Assembly (NCBI GenBank): GCA_964628835.1
Contig: CAZVME010000053.1
Span: 1-23,785 of the forward strand
Direction: 5' to 3'
Length of the DNA stretch: 23,785 bases
Origin: JAAGZL01 sp964628835
Lineage (GTDB): Bacteria; Pseudomonadota; Gammaproteobacteria; Chromatiales; Chromatiaceae
Position numbers and translations under genes: made by a program. Below the pieces are notes generated by a model, which did not search any database, was not told the origin of the DNA, and saw nothing but the letters and a program-made list of their open reading frames with translations. Shown piece by piece: positions 1-7,419 of the stretch (positions within the stretch are counted from its first letter, which is position 1; every line of letters begins with the position of its first letter).

Positions 1-419
1 TCCTTAGGCGACATTGTCGCTGATTTAAAGTATCCGTTAAACTGGGGGAGGTTCACATCTATTATTAGTCTTGTAGGATAGCACCAGTTTGACCATCTTA
101 TACCGGACTGCAATTGTGTTAATGCTGCAGAAAAAATATGCCCATATCTTCCTGTAACACACACCCACATGGAGGATATATGTAGCATTATGGTCAGAGA
201 GCAATTGTTTCTAATATAAGAGAATAATCTATCTGACCCGGTGTTTATTCTACGAACAGCCCATTTCTTCTTGATCCTGCTATTTGGCAGGAGATATGAG
301 ACAATAAACATTAACTCTTTTCTATGCGTCCTGTCATTGACTGGCAGGGCGTTTTTATTTATGTACGGTATGCCGCATACACAGGGACGTGTAGGAGCGG
401 AGACCCTTGGAATAGCACC
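1..419. other. No gene recognised upstream of the ABC-F ATPase
   Basis: No reading frame here resembles a protein I recognise, and the frames present are short and AT-rich. A small 5-bp hairpin (GCGAC/GTCGC) lies at 8-20 without a T-run. Just before the gene, GGAG (394-397) and CGGAG (398-402) are possible ribosome-binding sequences. The upstream promoter could not be placed. Confidence 0.5.
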
Positions 420-2036
420 TTGATCTCTACAGCCAACCTCACTATGCAATTCGGGGCCAAGCCCCTGTTTGAAAACGTCTCTGCCAAATTTGGTAACGGC
501 AACCGCTACGGCCTCATCGGCGCCAATGGTTGTGGAAAATCCACCTTCATGCGGATTCTTGCTGGTGACCTGGATGCCACCTCCGGCACTTTCAGTATCG
601 CCCCCAACGAACGTCTGGGTAAGCTGCGCCAGGATCAATTCGCCTTTGAGGAGCAGACGGTGCTGGACACAGTCATCATGGGCCATGCTGAGCTGTGGGC
701 AGTCAAACAAGAGCGGGACCGTATCTACTCACTCCCGGAGATGAGTGAGGAGGAAGGCATGCGGGTCGCCCACTTGGAGGTGGAGTTCGCCGAACTGGAT
801 GGCTATACCGCCGAATCGCGGGCGGGAGAACTCTTGCTGGGACTCGATATCCCATTGGAACAGCACAGCGGCGCCATGGGCGCCGTCGCCCCCGGCTGGA
901 AGCTACGGGTACTCCTGGCACAGGCACTATTCGCTAACCCCGACATCATGTTGCTGGACGAGCCCACCAACAACCTCGATATCAACACCATCCGCTGGTT
1001 GGAAGACGAGTTGAACAAACGCAACAGCACCATGATTATCATCTCCCATGACCGCCACTTTCTGAACAGCGTCTGCACCCACATGGCCGATTTGGATTAC
1101 GGTGAGCTGAGGATCTATCCTGGAAACTATGATGAGTACATGACCGCCGCCACCCAGATCCGCGAGCGCATGTATACAGACAACGCAAAGAAGCAGGCCA
1201 AGATCACCGAATTGCAGACCTTCGTCAGCCGTTTCTCCGCCAACGCCTCCAAGGCCAAGCAGGCCACATCCCGCTCCAGACAGATCGAGAAGATTCAACT
1301 AGATGAGATCAAGCCATCCAGCCGAGCCAATCCCTATATCCGTTTTAATCAGAAGAAAAAACTCTTTCGCCTAGCTCTGGAATTAAAGGGCCTAGCCAAA
1401 GGCTTTGAGGATGAGCCGCTGTTTAGCCAACTTGACCTGACGGTTGAAGTAGGTGAACGAGTCGCCATCATCGGCCCCAACGGCATCGGCAAGACTACCC
1501 TGCTGCGCACTCTGGTGGGCGACCTAACCCCGAACGATGGCGTGGTTAAATGGTCGGAAAACAGCCACGTCGGCTACTATGCCCAGGACCATTCAGCAGA
1601 TTTCAACAGCAACACGAACCTGCTCGACTGGATGAGCCAGTGGGGACAAGAGAGCGATGATGAGCAGGCCATTCGCAGCACTCTGGGACGGCTACTCTTC
1701 TCCCAGGACGAGACCAATAAGCAGGTCAACGTCCTCTCGGGTGGTGAACAGGGACGCATGCTGTTTGGCAAACTGATGCTACAGCTACCCAACATCCTGG
1801 TGATGGATGAGCCGACCAACCACATGGACATGGAGACCATTGAGTCTCTCAATCTGGCACTGGAAAATTTCCCAGGCACCCTCCTCTTCGTGAGTCATGA
1901 CCGTGAGTTTGTCTCATCCTTGGCAACCCGAATCATCGAGCTGACACCAGACGGTATTGTCGACTTCAGTGGCAGCTATGATGATTACCTACACAGCCAA
2001 GGGCTGGAGACCGTCACCAACAGCAAGGCATCATAA
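420..2036 (+). CDS. ybiT: ABC-F family ATPase, YbiT type
   Basis: Soluble tandem ATPase of the ABC-F family, whose members act on the ribosome and have no membrane domain. Two nucleotide-binding domains are visible: Walker A GANGCGKST near residue 40 with Walker B LLDEPTNNLD, then Walker A GPNGIGKTT with signature LSGGEQGRM and Walker B VMDEPTNHMD. The first-domain signature has the divergent APGWKLRVLLAQAL form that I associate with YbiT. Between the domains lies a charged linker (YDEYMTAATQIRERM onward). The TTG at 420 is chosen as start because it begins the family N-terminus (LISTANLTMQFGAKPLF) and gives 538 aa, close to the roughly 530 of E. coli YbiT. The frame is open further upstream to 324, but that part does not look like the family. 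The exact role of YbiT in translation is not settled. Family call is very secure, start moderately so. Confidence 0.95.
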   Translation: MISTANLTMQFGAKPLFENVSAKFGNGNRYGLIGANGCGKSTFMRILAGDLDATSGTFSIAPNERLGKLRQDQFAFEEQTVLDTVIMGHAELWAVKQERDRIYSLPEMSEEEGMRVAHLEVEFAELDGYTAESRAGELLLGLDIPLEQHSGAMGAVAPGWKLRVLLAQALFANPDIMLLDEPTNNLDINTIRWLEDELNKRNSTMIIISHDRHFLNSVCTHMADLDYGELRIYPGNYDEYMTAATQIRERMYTDNAKKQAKITELQTFVSRFSANASKAKQATSRSRQIEKIQLDEIKPSSRANPYIRFNQKKKLFRLALELKGLAKGFEDEPLFSQLDLTVEVGERVAIIGPNGIGKTTLLRTLVGDLTPNDGVVKWSENSHVGYYAQDHSADFNSNTNLLDWMSQWGQESDDEQAIRSTLGRLLFSQDETNKQVNVLSGGEQGRMLFGKLMLQLPNILVMDEPTNHMDMETIESLNLALENFPGTLLFVSHDREFVSSLATRIIELTPDGIVDFSGSYDDYLHSQGLETVTNSKAS

Positions 2037-2105
2037 CCATCCGTAACTAGAGGTAGATGCGTGTAAATAGGGACAGTCTGAACCTCATTATCATGTAAGG
2101 GCGCT

Positions 2106-2975
2106 ATGAAAATTCCAAAACGAATCCAACCCTTAGTTGACGACGGCTTGGTAGATGAAGTCATCCGCTCTCTGATGAGCGGCAAAGAGGCCGCCGTCTA
2201 TCTAGTGCGCTGCGGCAACGATATCCGCTGCGCCAAGGTCTACAAGGAAGCGAACAAGCGCAGCTTCAAACAGGCCGCACAATACCAAGAGGGCCGCAAA
2301 GTGCGCAACAGCCGCCGTGCCCGCGCCATGAACAAAGGCTCCAAGTTCGGCCGTAGTCAGCAAGAACAAGTCTGGCAAACAGCTGAAGTGGATGCACTCT
2401 ATCGTCTAGCCAATGCAGGCGTGCGCGTCCCCCAACCCTACGGCTGCTTTGACGGCGTCTTGCTGATGGAGTTGATAACCGATCATGAGGGTCTAGCAGC
2501 GCCGCGCCTGAATGATATTTCCATGTCCGCTGAAGACGCGCTGGAAGGCCATGCGATCCTCATGCAATACGTAATGCGCATGCTTTGTGTTGGGCTGGTG
2601 CATGGCGACCTGTCAGAATTCAACGTGCTGATGGATGGACACGGACCGGTAATTATCGACCTGCCTCAAGCCGTGGATGCGGCCACCAATAACCACGCCC
2701 AGTGGATGTTGGAGCGGGACGTTAACAAGATAACCACCTACTACAGCCAGTACGCCCCCGAATTGCTAGGTAGCCAATACGCCAAAGAGATTTGGGCGCT
2801 GTACGAAAACGGGAAATTACACCCTGAGGTCGAGCTAACTGGCCACTTTGAGGAAAAAGAAGAAACTGCTGATGTAGATGCTGTACTACAAGAGATCAAG
2901 GCGGCCGTTATCGAAGAACAGGCCCGCCAGCAACGCCTACGCGAGCAAACAGAGATAGACCGCGTTTCCTTTTGA
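2106..2975 (+). CDS. RIO1-like atypical serine kinase, PA4780 type
   Basis: Predicted cytosolic RIO-family protein kinase of 289 aa. Visible kinase elements are the ATP-anchoring lysine in CAKVYK (K44), the catalytic loop HGDLSEFNVL (D168, N173) and the metal-binding IIDLPQAVD (D185), which replaces the DFG of ordinary kinases. The N-terminal part carries the basic stretch found in bacterial RIO proteins (EGRKVRNSRRARAMNKGSKFG), and the C-terminus is a charged helix (EEKEETADVDAVLQEIKAA) likely to be coiled. All key residues are present. GTAAGG lies just upstream of the ATG as a weak ribosome-binding site. The gene follows the ABC-F gene by 69 bp on the same strand, so cotranscription is possible. 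Eukaryotic and archaeal RIO kinases work in ribosome maturation; the substrate of the bacterial group is not known to me. Confidence 0.93.
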   Translation: MKIPKRIQPLVDDGLVDEVIRSLMSGKEAAVYLVRCGNDIRCAKVYKEANKRSFKQAAQYQEGRKVRNSRRARAMNKGSKFGRSQQEQVWQTAEVDALYRLANAGVRVPQPYGCFDGVLLMELITDHEGLAAPRLNDISMSAEDALEGHAILMQYVMRMLCVGLVHGDLSEFNVLMDGHGPVIIDLPQAVDAATNNHAQWMLERDVNKITTYYSQYAPELLGSQYAKEIWALYENGKLHPEVELTGHFEEKEETADVDAVLQEIKAAVIEEQARQQRLREQTEIDRVSF

Positions 2976-3043
2976 TATTCGAGAGATTCAACCTTTTTTA
3001 TCTAACAACGTAGCCTTCCAAAAAATAGTATAACCACGGAGGA

Positions 3044-3199
3044 TCACGCCTCGGTCGTCTCATCATCGGGCAGCTCTGTCAGGCACTCCTCCTGGGCTTC
3101 CGGCTTTGCTTTAGCTTCCAACTTCCGCTTTTCTTCCTTCTTCTGTTTCTTAGCGATATCTCTCTGCCGTTTGGCAACCGCATAGTTGGGCTTGGTCAT
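3044..3199 (-). CDS. Small conserved basic protein, 51 aa
   Basis: A 51-residue protein starting MTKPNYAVAKRQRDIAKKQK, preceded on the minus strand by a strong Shine-Dalgarno GAGGGGG about 7 bases before the ATG. The first 33 residues are almost entirely Lys, Arg, Ala, Glu and Gln, a highly charged helix, followed by an acidic tail (ELPDDETTEA). From memory, very similar short proteins (MTKPNYxFAKRQRDLAKKQK) are annotated as hypothetical in many Pseudomonas-like genomes. The high charge suggests nucleic-acid or ribosome contact, which is inference only. It converges on the RIO kinase gene. Confidence 0.8.
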   Translation of the reverse strand: MTKPNYAVAKRQRDIAKKQKKEEKRKLEAKAKPEAQEECLTELPDDETTEA

Positions 3200-3588
3200 T
3201 TACAATCCCCCTCACCGGCTTGCTTGGAAGATGCCCTAGAGGAACCACTCCACACTGCGCCTGCTTGAGTAGAAGCATCAGCTATTAACTACTGGCACGA
3301 TGGGGAATGTATATTATTGGTTTGACGTGCAATTTCAAACGGCAAACTGCCGCGCCTCGCATCAAGATTGCGCGGCCTCTTGTCTCCGTATTGTTCCTGC
3401 CAACTGGAATCCAGGAAGTCCCGGTTTGAGATCCCCCCCTGCAGCATGGGGCGCCGCAGTTGCATTTCAGTTCAAAGACAAGGACTACTATTCTTCTGGA
3501 TACTTGCCTTTATTGTTAGTGTTATCTGTGGATATACCGCATATTGCCGTATATCTCCCATTTTGTATTGTTGGCTTGGGCGAATTCC
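3200..3588. other. Intergenic stretch, no gene seen
   Basis: Lies between the divergent start of the 51-aa protein and the left end of the first transposon copy. Short frames exist on the plus strand but have no ribosome-binding site or recognisable motif. It should hold the promoter of the small minus-strand gene. I see no repeat or RNA gene in it. Confidence 0.4.
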
Positions 3589-4369
3589 GGGGACAGTATA
3601 CATAACTCAAAGGAATGAAAAAGTGTTTGGAAAGACGTACACTTTTACGTCATGCTACATGAGTCAACAAGGAGGTTTTACAATGGCCAGGATGGCACGC
3701 GTAGTGGTACCCAGTTACCTTCACCACATTACACAGCGAGGTAATCGCCGGCAGAAAACGTTTTTTTGCCGTGATGATTACCAAATCTACATACATCTCA
3801 TGGCAGAGTTTGCCCATGGGGCAGGCACGGAAATTTGGGCATACTGCCTAATGCCAAATCATGTTCACCTGGCCATGGTTCCCAGGCATGAAGACGGGTT
3901 GCGTGAAGCACTAGGCGAGACGCATCATAGGTATACGCGCCACATCAATTTCCGCGAGGGTTAACGAGGTCATCTGTGGCAAGAACGTTTTCACTCCTTT
4001 CCAATGGATGAAGAGTATCTAATATCAACAATTCGCTATGTTGAATTAAATCCTGTTACGGCAGGGTTATGTGTTAATCCAGAAGACGGGAAATGGTCCA
4101 GTGCAAGCGCGCACATAAATGGCGTTGATGATACGCTGGTAAGTGTGCGCCCAATGTTGAATAGAATAGATGATTGGGCTGGCTACTTGTCAATGAATGA
4201 ATTTGGAACTAATGCTGAAGCTGAGATAGAAAAACACACACGTACAGGTAGGCCATTGGGTGAGCAACCATTTAATAAGTGAACTGGAGTTAATTACCGG
4301 CAGATCGCTCATGCCTGTAAAGCCTGGGCCAAAACCAAAAATGATGTGAGAATTAAGTATACTGTCCCC
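3589..4369 (+). mobile_element. Y1-transposase element, copy 1 (defective)
   Basis: A 781-bp element bounded by perfect 13-bp inverted repeats: GGGGACAGTATAC at 3589-3601 and its complement GTATACTGTCCCC at 4357-4369. A subterminal 8-bp hairpin (AAAAGTGT at 3619-3626 with ACACTTTT at 3639-3646) lies inside the left end. The only gene is a broken IS200-like (Y1) transposase. A second copy in the same orientation starts at 6414. Removing the 616-bp nested insertion and the 52-bp deletion from copy 2 makes the lengths agree exactly (729 bp), so there are no other net length changes. I counted about 20 substitutions by hand, roughly 97% identity. Confidence 0.88.
3683..4349 (+). pseudogene. Y1 (IS200-like / REP-associated) transposase, nonsense plus frameshift
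   Basis: Start ATG at 3683 with GGAGG at 3671-3675. The N-terminus (MARMARVVVPSYLHHITQRG) and the HUH motif MPNHVHL are those of Y1_Tnp/RAYT-type transposases. The frame is stopped at codon 94 by TAA (3962-3964). It continues in the same frame as RGHLWQERFHSF and then ELNPVTAGL, where relatives have Trp at the stop (REGWRGHLW). A second lesion near 4273 is one extra A in TTTAATAAG. Removing it turns the early TGA at 4280 into the family C-terminus PFISELELITGRSLMP, ending at TGA 4347-4349. Copy 1 alone also has Gly where copy 2 keeps Trp (PEDWKWSS). Not expected to be functional without recoding. Confidence 0.88.
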
Positions 4370-4505
4370 TCATCGCCAGTAACGAGCTTGCGATGTTGTC
4401 GCGCAGCGCCTGCGACCGGGACGCCCGGAGCAATGACAGGATGTCGAAGATCGAGTGCGTTTTAGGGACTGGGATGTCACAAAATGCGCAACAAAATCAA
4501 AGACT
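4370..4505 (-). other. GC-rich stretch, possible decayed coding remnant
   Basis: Between the right end of transposon copy 1 and the stop of the hydrolase gene. On the minus strand one frame reads HSIFDILSLLRASRSQALRD and then NIASSLLAM before running into the transposon end. It is more GC-rich than its surroundings and reads like real protein, but I do not recognise the family. It may be the end of a gene cut by the insertion. Confidence 0.3.
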
Positions 4506-6428
4506 CTATTTTTTTCTCTCAGAATCACCACCGGCCAACAACAGCTCTAGAATCACCTCATGTATGTCGCTGGCTGCAGTACGTTCGAAACCATGGCGTG
4601 CAAAAACCTTCAGCATTGGCTTGTTATCAGCACGCACCGTTGCAGTCAGCTTCTCAAGGCCACGCTGAGATGCGATTGAGATCATCTCATCAAGCAGTAT
4701 CCTGGCCATACCACGCCCCTGCATTGCCTCACGCACCACAAATGCAACTTCAGCATTGTTATCATTCTCTATATAGTAGAAACGCCCTACCGCCTCAATC
4801 TCCTCCACCGGCCCTTTTCTGCGCATAATACACAGCGCCAAATCTTGGCTCTGATCAACTGCTACCAGTGACGCTGCCTTCTCCCGTGACATCTGCTTTG
4901 GTTGATGGTTGTAGCGCATCAGAAGAGTCTCTTTTGAGTGAGAATAAAAAAACTCCTGCAGCAGGCGCTCATCAGCAGGTTGCAATGGGCGCAGCTGATA
5001 TTTATCTCCTTTGATCTTGATCTTATGCATCTCCATGCCATCCCATTCAGGGACGTCAGTCGGCTTCTGCTGGTGATAATCTGGCACGCGATAGTATTTA
5101 CGTACGGCACTCATCAGTTCATCGCGAAAATCTGGATGGGCAATCTGAATCAGTTCCAGTGCACGTTTGCGGATACTCTTTCCACGCAAAGTGGCAATAC
5201 CATGTTCGGTGACCACATAATGCACATCACCACGCGATGTAACCACACCAGACCCCTCGGTCAGGTGCACAACAATCCGTGACACAGTATCGTTCTTGGC
5301 AGTGGATGGCAGTGCGATGATTGGACGTCCATCCCGACTCATTGCTGCACCACGTATAAAATCGACCTGCCCACCGATACCGCTGTAAAAACGGTAACCC
5401 AGTGAATCTGCTACCACCTGTCCGGTTAAATCAACCTCAATGGCACCGTTAATCGATACCATGCGATCGTTCTTAGCGATGTTGGCCGGGTTGTTGACAT
5501 GTTCAGATGGGTAAAATTCAACATGTGGGTTACGATGCACAAAATCATACAGTTTCCTGCTGCCCATACAGAAGGTGGTAATGGTCTTGCCACGGTGAAA
5601 GGTCTTGCGGCGATTATTGATAACTCCATTGTTTATCAGGTCAATAATTCCATCACTAAACATCTCAGTATGCACACCAAGATCCTTGTGGTTGCTCAAG
5701 TAATGTAGCACTGCATTGGGAATCTTACCTATGCCAAGCTGTAGCGTGGCGCCATCTTCAATCAGCAACGATACATACTGCCCAATCTGCTCAGTAACAC
5801 GATCGAACTCCGGTGTCTCCAGCTCAAATAGTGGTTCCTCATGTTCTATCCAGGCATCGATCTGGTCTTTGTGAATAAAACTATGACCGCTGGTTACAGG
5901 CATCGCCTGATTAATCTGCGCGATCACTTTTTTTGCATAGCGACATGCTGCGGAGACTATATCGACCGAGACGCCGAGCGAGCAGTAGCCATGTTCATCC
6001 GGTGGACTGACCGAGATTAGCGCCGCATCCAGCGGTAGAACCTGATCACGGAACAAGCCGGGAATCTCCGACAGAAAGCAGGGAGTATAGTCAGCATAGC
6101 CTTTGGCCACCGCCTTACGCGTACCGGGACCAAGAAATAATGAATTGACCTGAAAACGGGAGTGGTACTTTTTGTTGACCCAGGCATTGTCACCCATTGT
6201 CAGGATATGAACCACTTCCATGTCGCGTAGCTGCCCGGCATTATCTATCAGGTCCTGAACCAGTGCATTTGGCACGGCTGCATTGGAACCAATGAAGATG
6301 CGGTCACCCGAATTGAGAAGCTTGCCCCAGTCAGTAGATAGTCTGCTTGCCATAACCCGTAAATCCTCAGTCCACTGCTTATAGGCAAGTATAGTACCAT
6401 TAAGGGCAATTTTTGGGACAGTATGCAT
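4506..6428 (-). CDS. Acetyl-CoA hydrolase/transferase with C-terminal GNAT domain
   Basis: A fusion of a class I CoA-transferase-type acyl-CoA hydrolase (about residues 35-450) and a GNAT acetyltransferase (about 475-640). Visible markers are GDRIFIG near the N-terminus, the probable catalytic glutamate in HTEMFSDG (E255), YSGIGGQVDF (about 348-357) with PIIALPSTA, and the GNAT acetyl-CoA loop VREAMQGRGMARILL (about 565-579). Likely cytosolic, moving CoA between acetate and another acyl group or hydrolysing acetyl-CoA; the GNAT part may act on protein lysines or the enzyme itself (inference). The most upstream ATG (6426-6428) lies inside the terminal repeat of transposon copy 2, giving MHTVPK from transposon sequence. 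An alternative ATG is at 6351-6353, with GAGG 11 bases upstream. Residues 15-25 (YKQWTEDLRVM) look like family N-terminus, so the original start was probably lost. Confidence 0.9.
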   Translation of the reverse strand: MHTVPKIALNGTILAYKQWTEDLRVMASRLSTDWGKLLNSGDRIFIGSNAAVPNALVQDLIDNAGQLRDMEVVHILTMGDNAWVNKKYHSRFQVNSLFLGPGTRKAVAKGYADYTPCFLSEIPGLFRDQVLPLDAALISVSPPDEHGYCSLGVSVDIVSAACRYAKKVIAQINQAMPVTSGHSFIHKDQIDAWIEHEEPLFELETPEFDRVTEQIGQYVSLLIEDGATLQLGIGKIPNAVLHYLSNHKDLGVHTEMFSDGIIDLINNGVINNRRKTFHRGKTITTFCMGSRKLYDFVHRNPHVEFYPSEHVNNPANIAKNDRMVSINGAIEVDLTGQVVADSLGYRFYSGIGGQVDFIRGAAMSRDGRPIIALPSTAKNDTVSRIVVHLTEGSGVVTSRGDVHYVVTEHGIATLRGKSIRKRALELIQIAHPDFRDELMSAVRKYYRVPDYHQQKPTDVPEWDGMEMHKIKIKGDKYQLRPLQPADERLLQEFFYSHSKETLLMRYNHQPKQMSREKAASLVAVDQSQDLALCIMRRKGPVEEIEAVGRFYYIENDNNAEVAFVVREAMQGRGMARILLDEMISIASQRGLEKLTATVRADNKPMLKVFARHGFERTAASDIHEVILELLLAGGDSERKK

Positions 6429-6826
6429 AACTCAAAGGAATGAAAAAGTGTTTGGAAAGACGTACACTTTTCCGTCATGCTGCATGAGTCAACAAGGAGG
6501 TTTTACAATGGCCAGGATGGCACGCGTAGTGGTACCCGGTTACCCTCACCACATTACACAGCGAGGTAATCGCCGGCAGAGTTTGCCCATGGGGCAGGCA
6601 CGGAAATTTGGGCATACTGCCTAATGCCAAATCATGTTCACCTGGCCATGGTTCCCAGGCATGAAGACGGGTTGCGTGAAGCACTAGGCGAGACGCATCA
6701 TAGGTATACGCGCCACATCAATTTCCGCGAGGGTTAACGAGGTCATCTGTGGCAAGAACGTTTTCACTCCTTTCCAATGGATGAAGAGTATCTAATATCA
6801 ACAGTTCACTATGTTGAGTTAAATGA

Positions 6827-6845
6827 CCTCCGGCATAGCCGGAGG
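6827..6845 (-). repeat. IS200-type end hairpin, distal to tnpA
   Basis: Perfect 8-bp stem CCTCCGGC/GCCGGAGG with loop ATA, 8 bases inside the element end. Between it and the tnpA stop lie two small hairpins, GCCCT-caa-AGGGC and GCGC-tcaag-GCGC. Confidence 0.8.
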
Positions 6846-6894
6846 CTTATTGGATGACGCCCTCAAAGGGCTCAAGTAAGCGCTCAAGGCGCTA

Positions 6895-7326
6895 CTACAT
6901 CCCAAATCGCAATTGATCTTGCTGCTCATCCGCTTTTTCTTGGCTTCTGATATATTCAATCGCCATATCCTCATCAAGGCCTACTGTTGATACAAAATAT
7001 CCTCTTGCCCAGAAATGTTCACCTGTAAAATTTCTCTGGCGACCTTTAAATCTTCGCGCAATAGATATAGCACTCTTACCTTTCAGATAGCCAACCACAT
7101 TTGATACTGCATACTTTGGCGGTATGCTTATGCACATACGGATATGATCCGGCATTAAATGTCCCTCTTCTATAACCACTCCTTTACGCTTAGCCAGTTC
7201 AGGCAATATCTCTCCAAGGTGCATTCTAATCACACCATAGATCTGCTTCTTACGCTTCTTGGGGATAAATACAACGTGGTATTTACAATCCCAACGCGTA
7301 TGGGTCAAACTCTTGTAGTCTCGCAT
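6895..7326 (-). CDS. tnpA: IS200-type TnpA transposase with altered HUH motif
   Basis: A 143-aa single-strand transposase of the IS200 TnpA family: N-terminal THTRWDCKYHVVFIPKKRKK, middle HLMPDHIRMCISIPPKYAVS, then VVGYLKGKSAISIARRF and EHFWARGYFVSTVG, and the catalytic tyrosine region EYIRSQEK (Y125). Length is normal for the family. The metal-binding HUH motif should read His-hydrophobic-His. Here it is H61-I62-R63, because codon 63 (7138-7140, minus strand) is CGT, one transition from CAT. Loss of the second histidine should abolish or badly impair cleavage (inference from IS608/IS200 TnpA). The frame is otherwise intact, so inactivation looks recent. Its leader folds over the start codon (see 7320-7399). 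Confidence 0.9.
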   Translation of the reverse strand: MRDYKSLTHTRWDCKYHVVFIPKKRKKQIYGVIRMHLGEILPELAKRKGVVIEEGHLMPDHIRMCISIPPKYAVSNVVGYLKGKSAISIARRFKGRQRNFTGEHFWARGYFVSTVGLDEDMAIEYIRSQEKADEQQDQLRFGM

Positions 7327-7399
7327 AGGTTACTTTCCTTTTCTCTTGGTCGAGATTTGAAAGTAAGCTTTACCGTAGTCTCGGTAAAACCTATGCGAG
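7320..7399 (-). promoter_or_regulatory. tnpA leader: start codon and ribosome site inside a helix
   Basis: On the minus-strand transcript, CTCGCATAGG just upstream pairs with CCTATGCGAG (plus-strand complements at 7390-7399 and 7320-7329), placing the tnpA AUG inside a perfect 10-bp helix. Inside it, TTACTTTC and GAAAGTAA (7359-7366 with 7330-7337) pair and cover the GGAAAG ribosome-binding sequence. A further hairpin TTTACCG/CGGTAAA lies at 7369-7388. IS200 is known to be translationally repressed by such a leader. Confidence 0.75.
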
Positions 7400-7402
7400 T
7401 CA

Positions 7403-7419
7403 CCCCAGCAGAGCTGGGG
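7403..7419 (-). repeat. IS200-type end hairpin, upstream of tnpA
   Basis: Perfect 7-bp stem CCCCAGC/GCTGGGG with loop AGA, followed by GTTTACC, about 15 bases inside the element end. It probably serves as the TnpA recognition hairpin. Confidence 0.8.

Noticed and set aside
3300..3682. Long upstream extension of the first transposase frame
   Set aside because: The frame runs back to 3368, but the strong GGAGG and family N-terminus start at 3683, and the transposon end at 3589 would fall inside the extension.
3962..3964. Programmed readthrough of the shared transposase TAA
   Set aside because: A second defect (the 1-bp frameshift near the C-terminus) is also shared, so readthrough alone would not restore the protein.
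6819..6824. TTAAAT at both edges of the nested element as a target-site duplication
   Set aside because: IS200/IS605 transposition makes no duplication. The match is better explained by TTTAA target sequence at one end and the element's own terminal TTTAA at the other.
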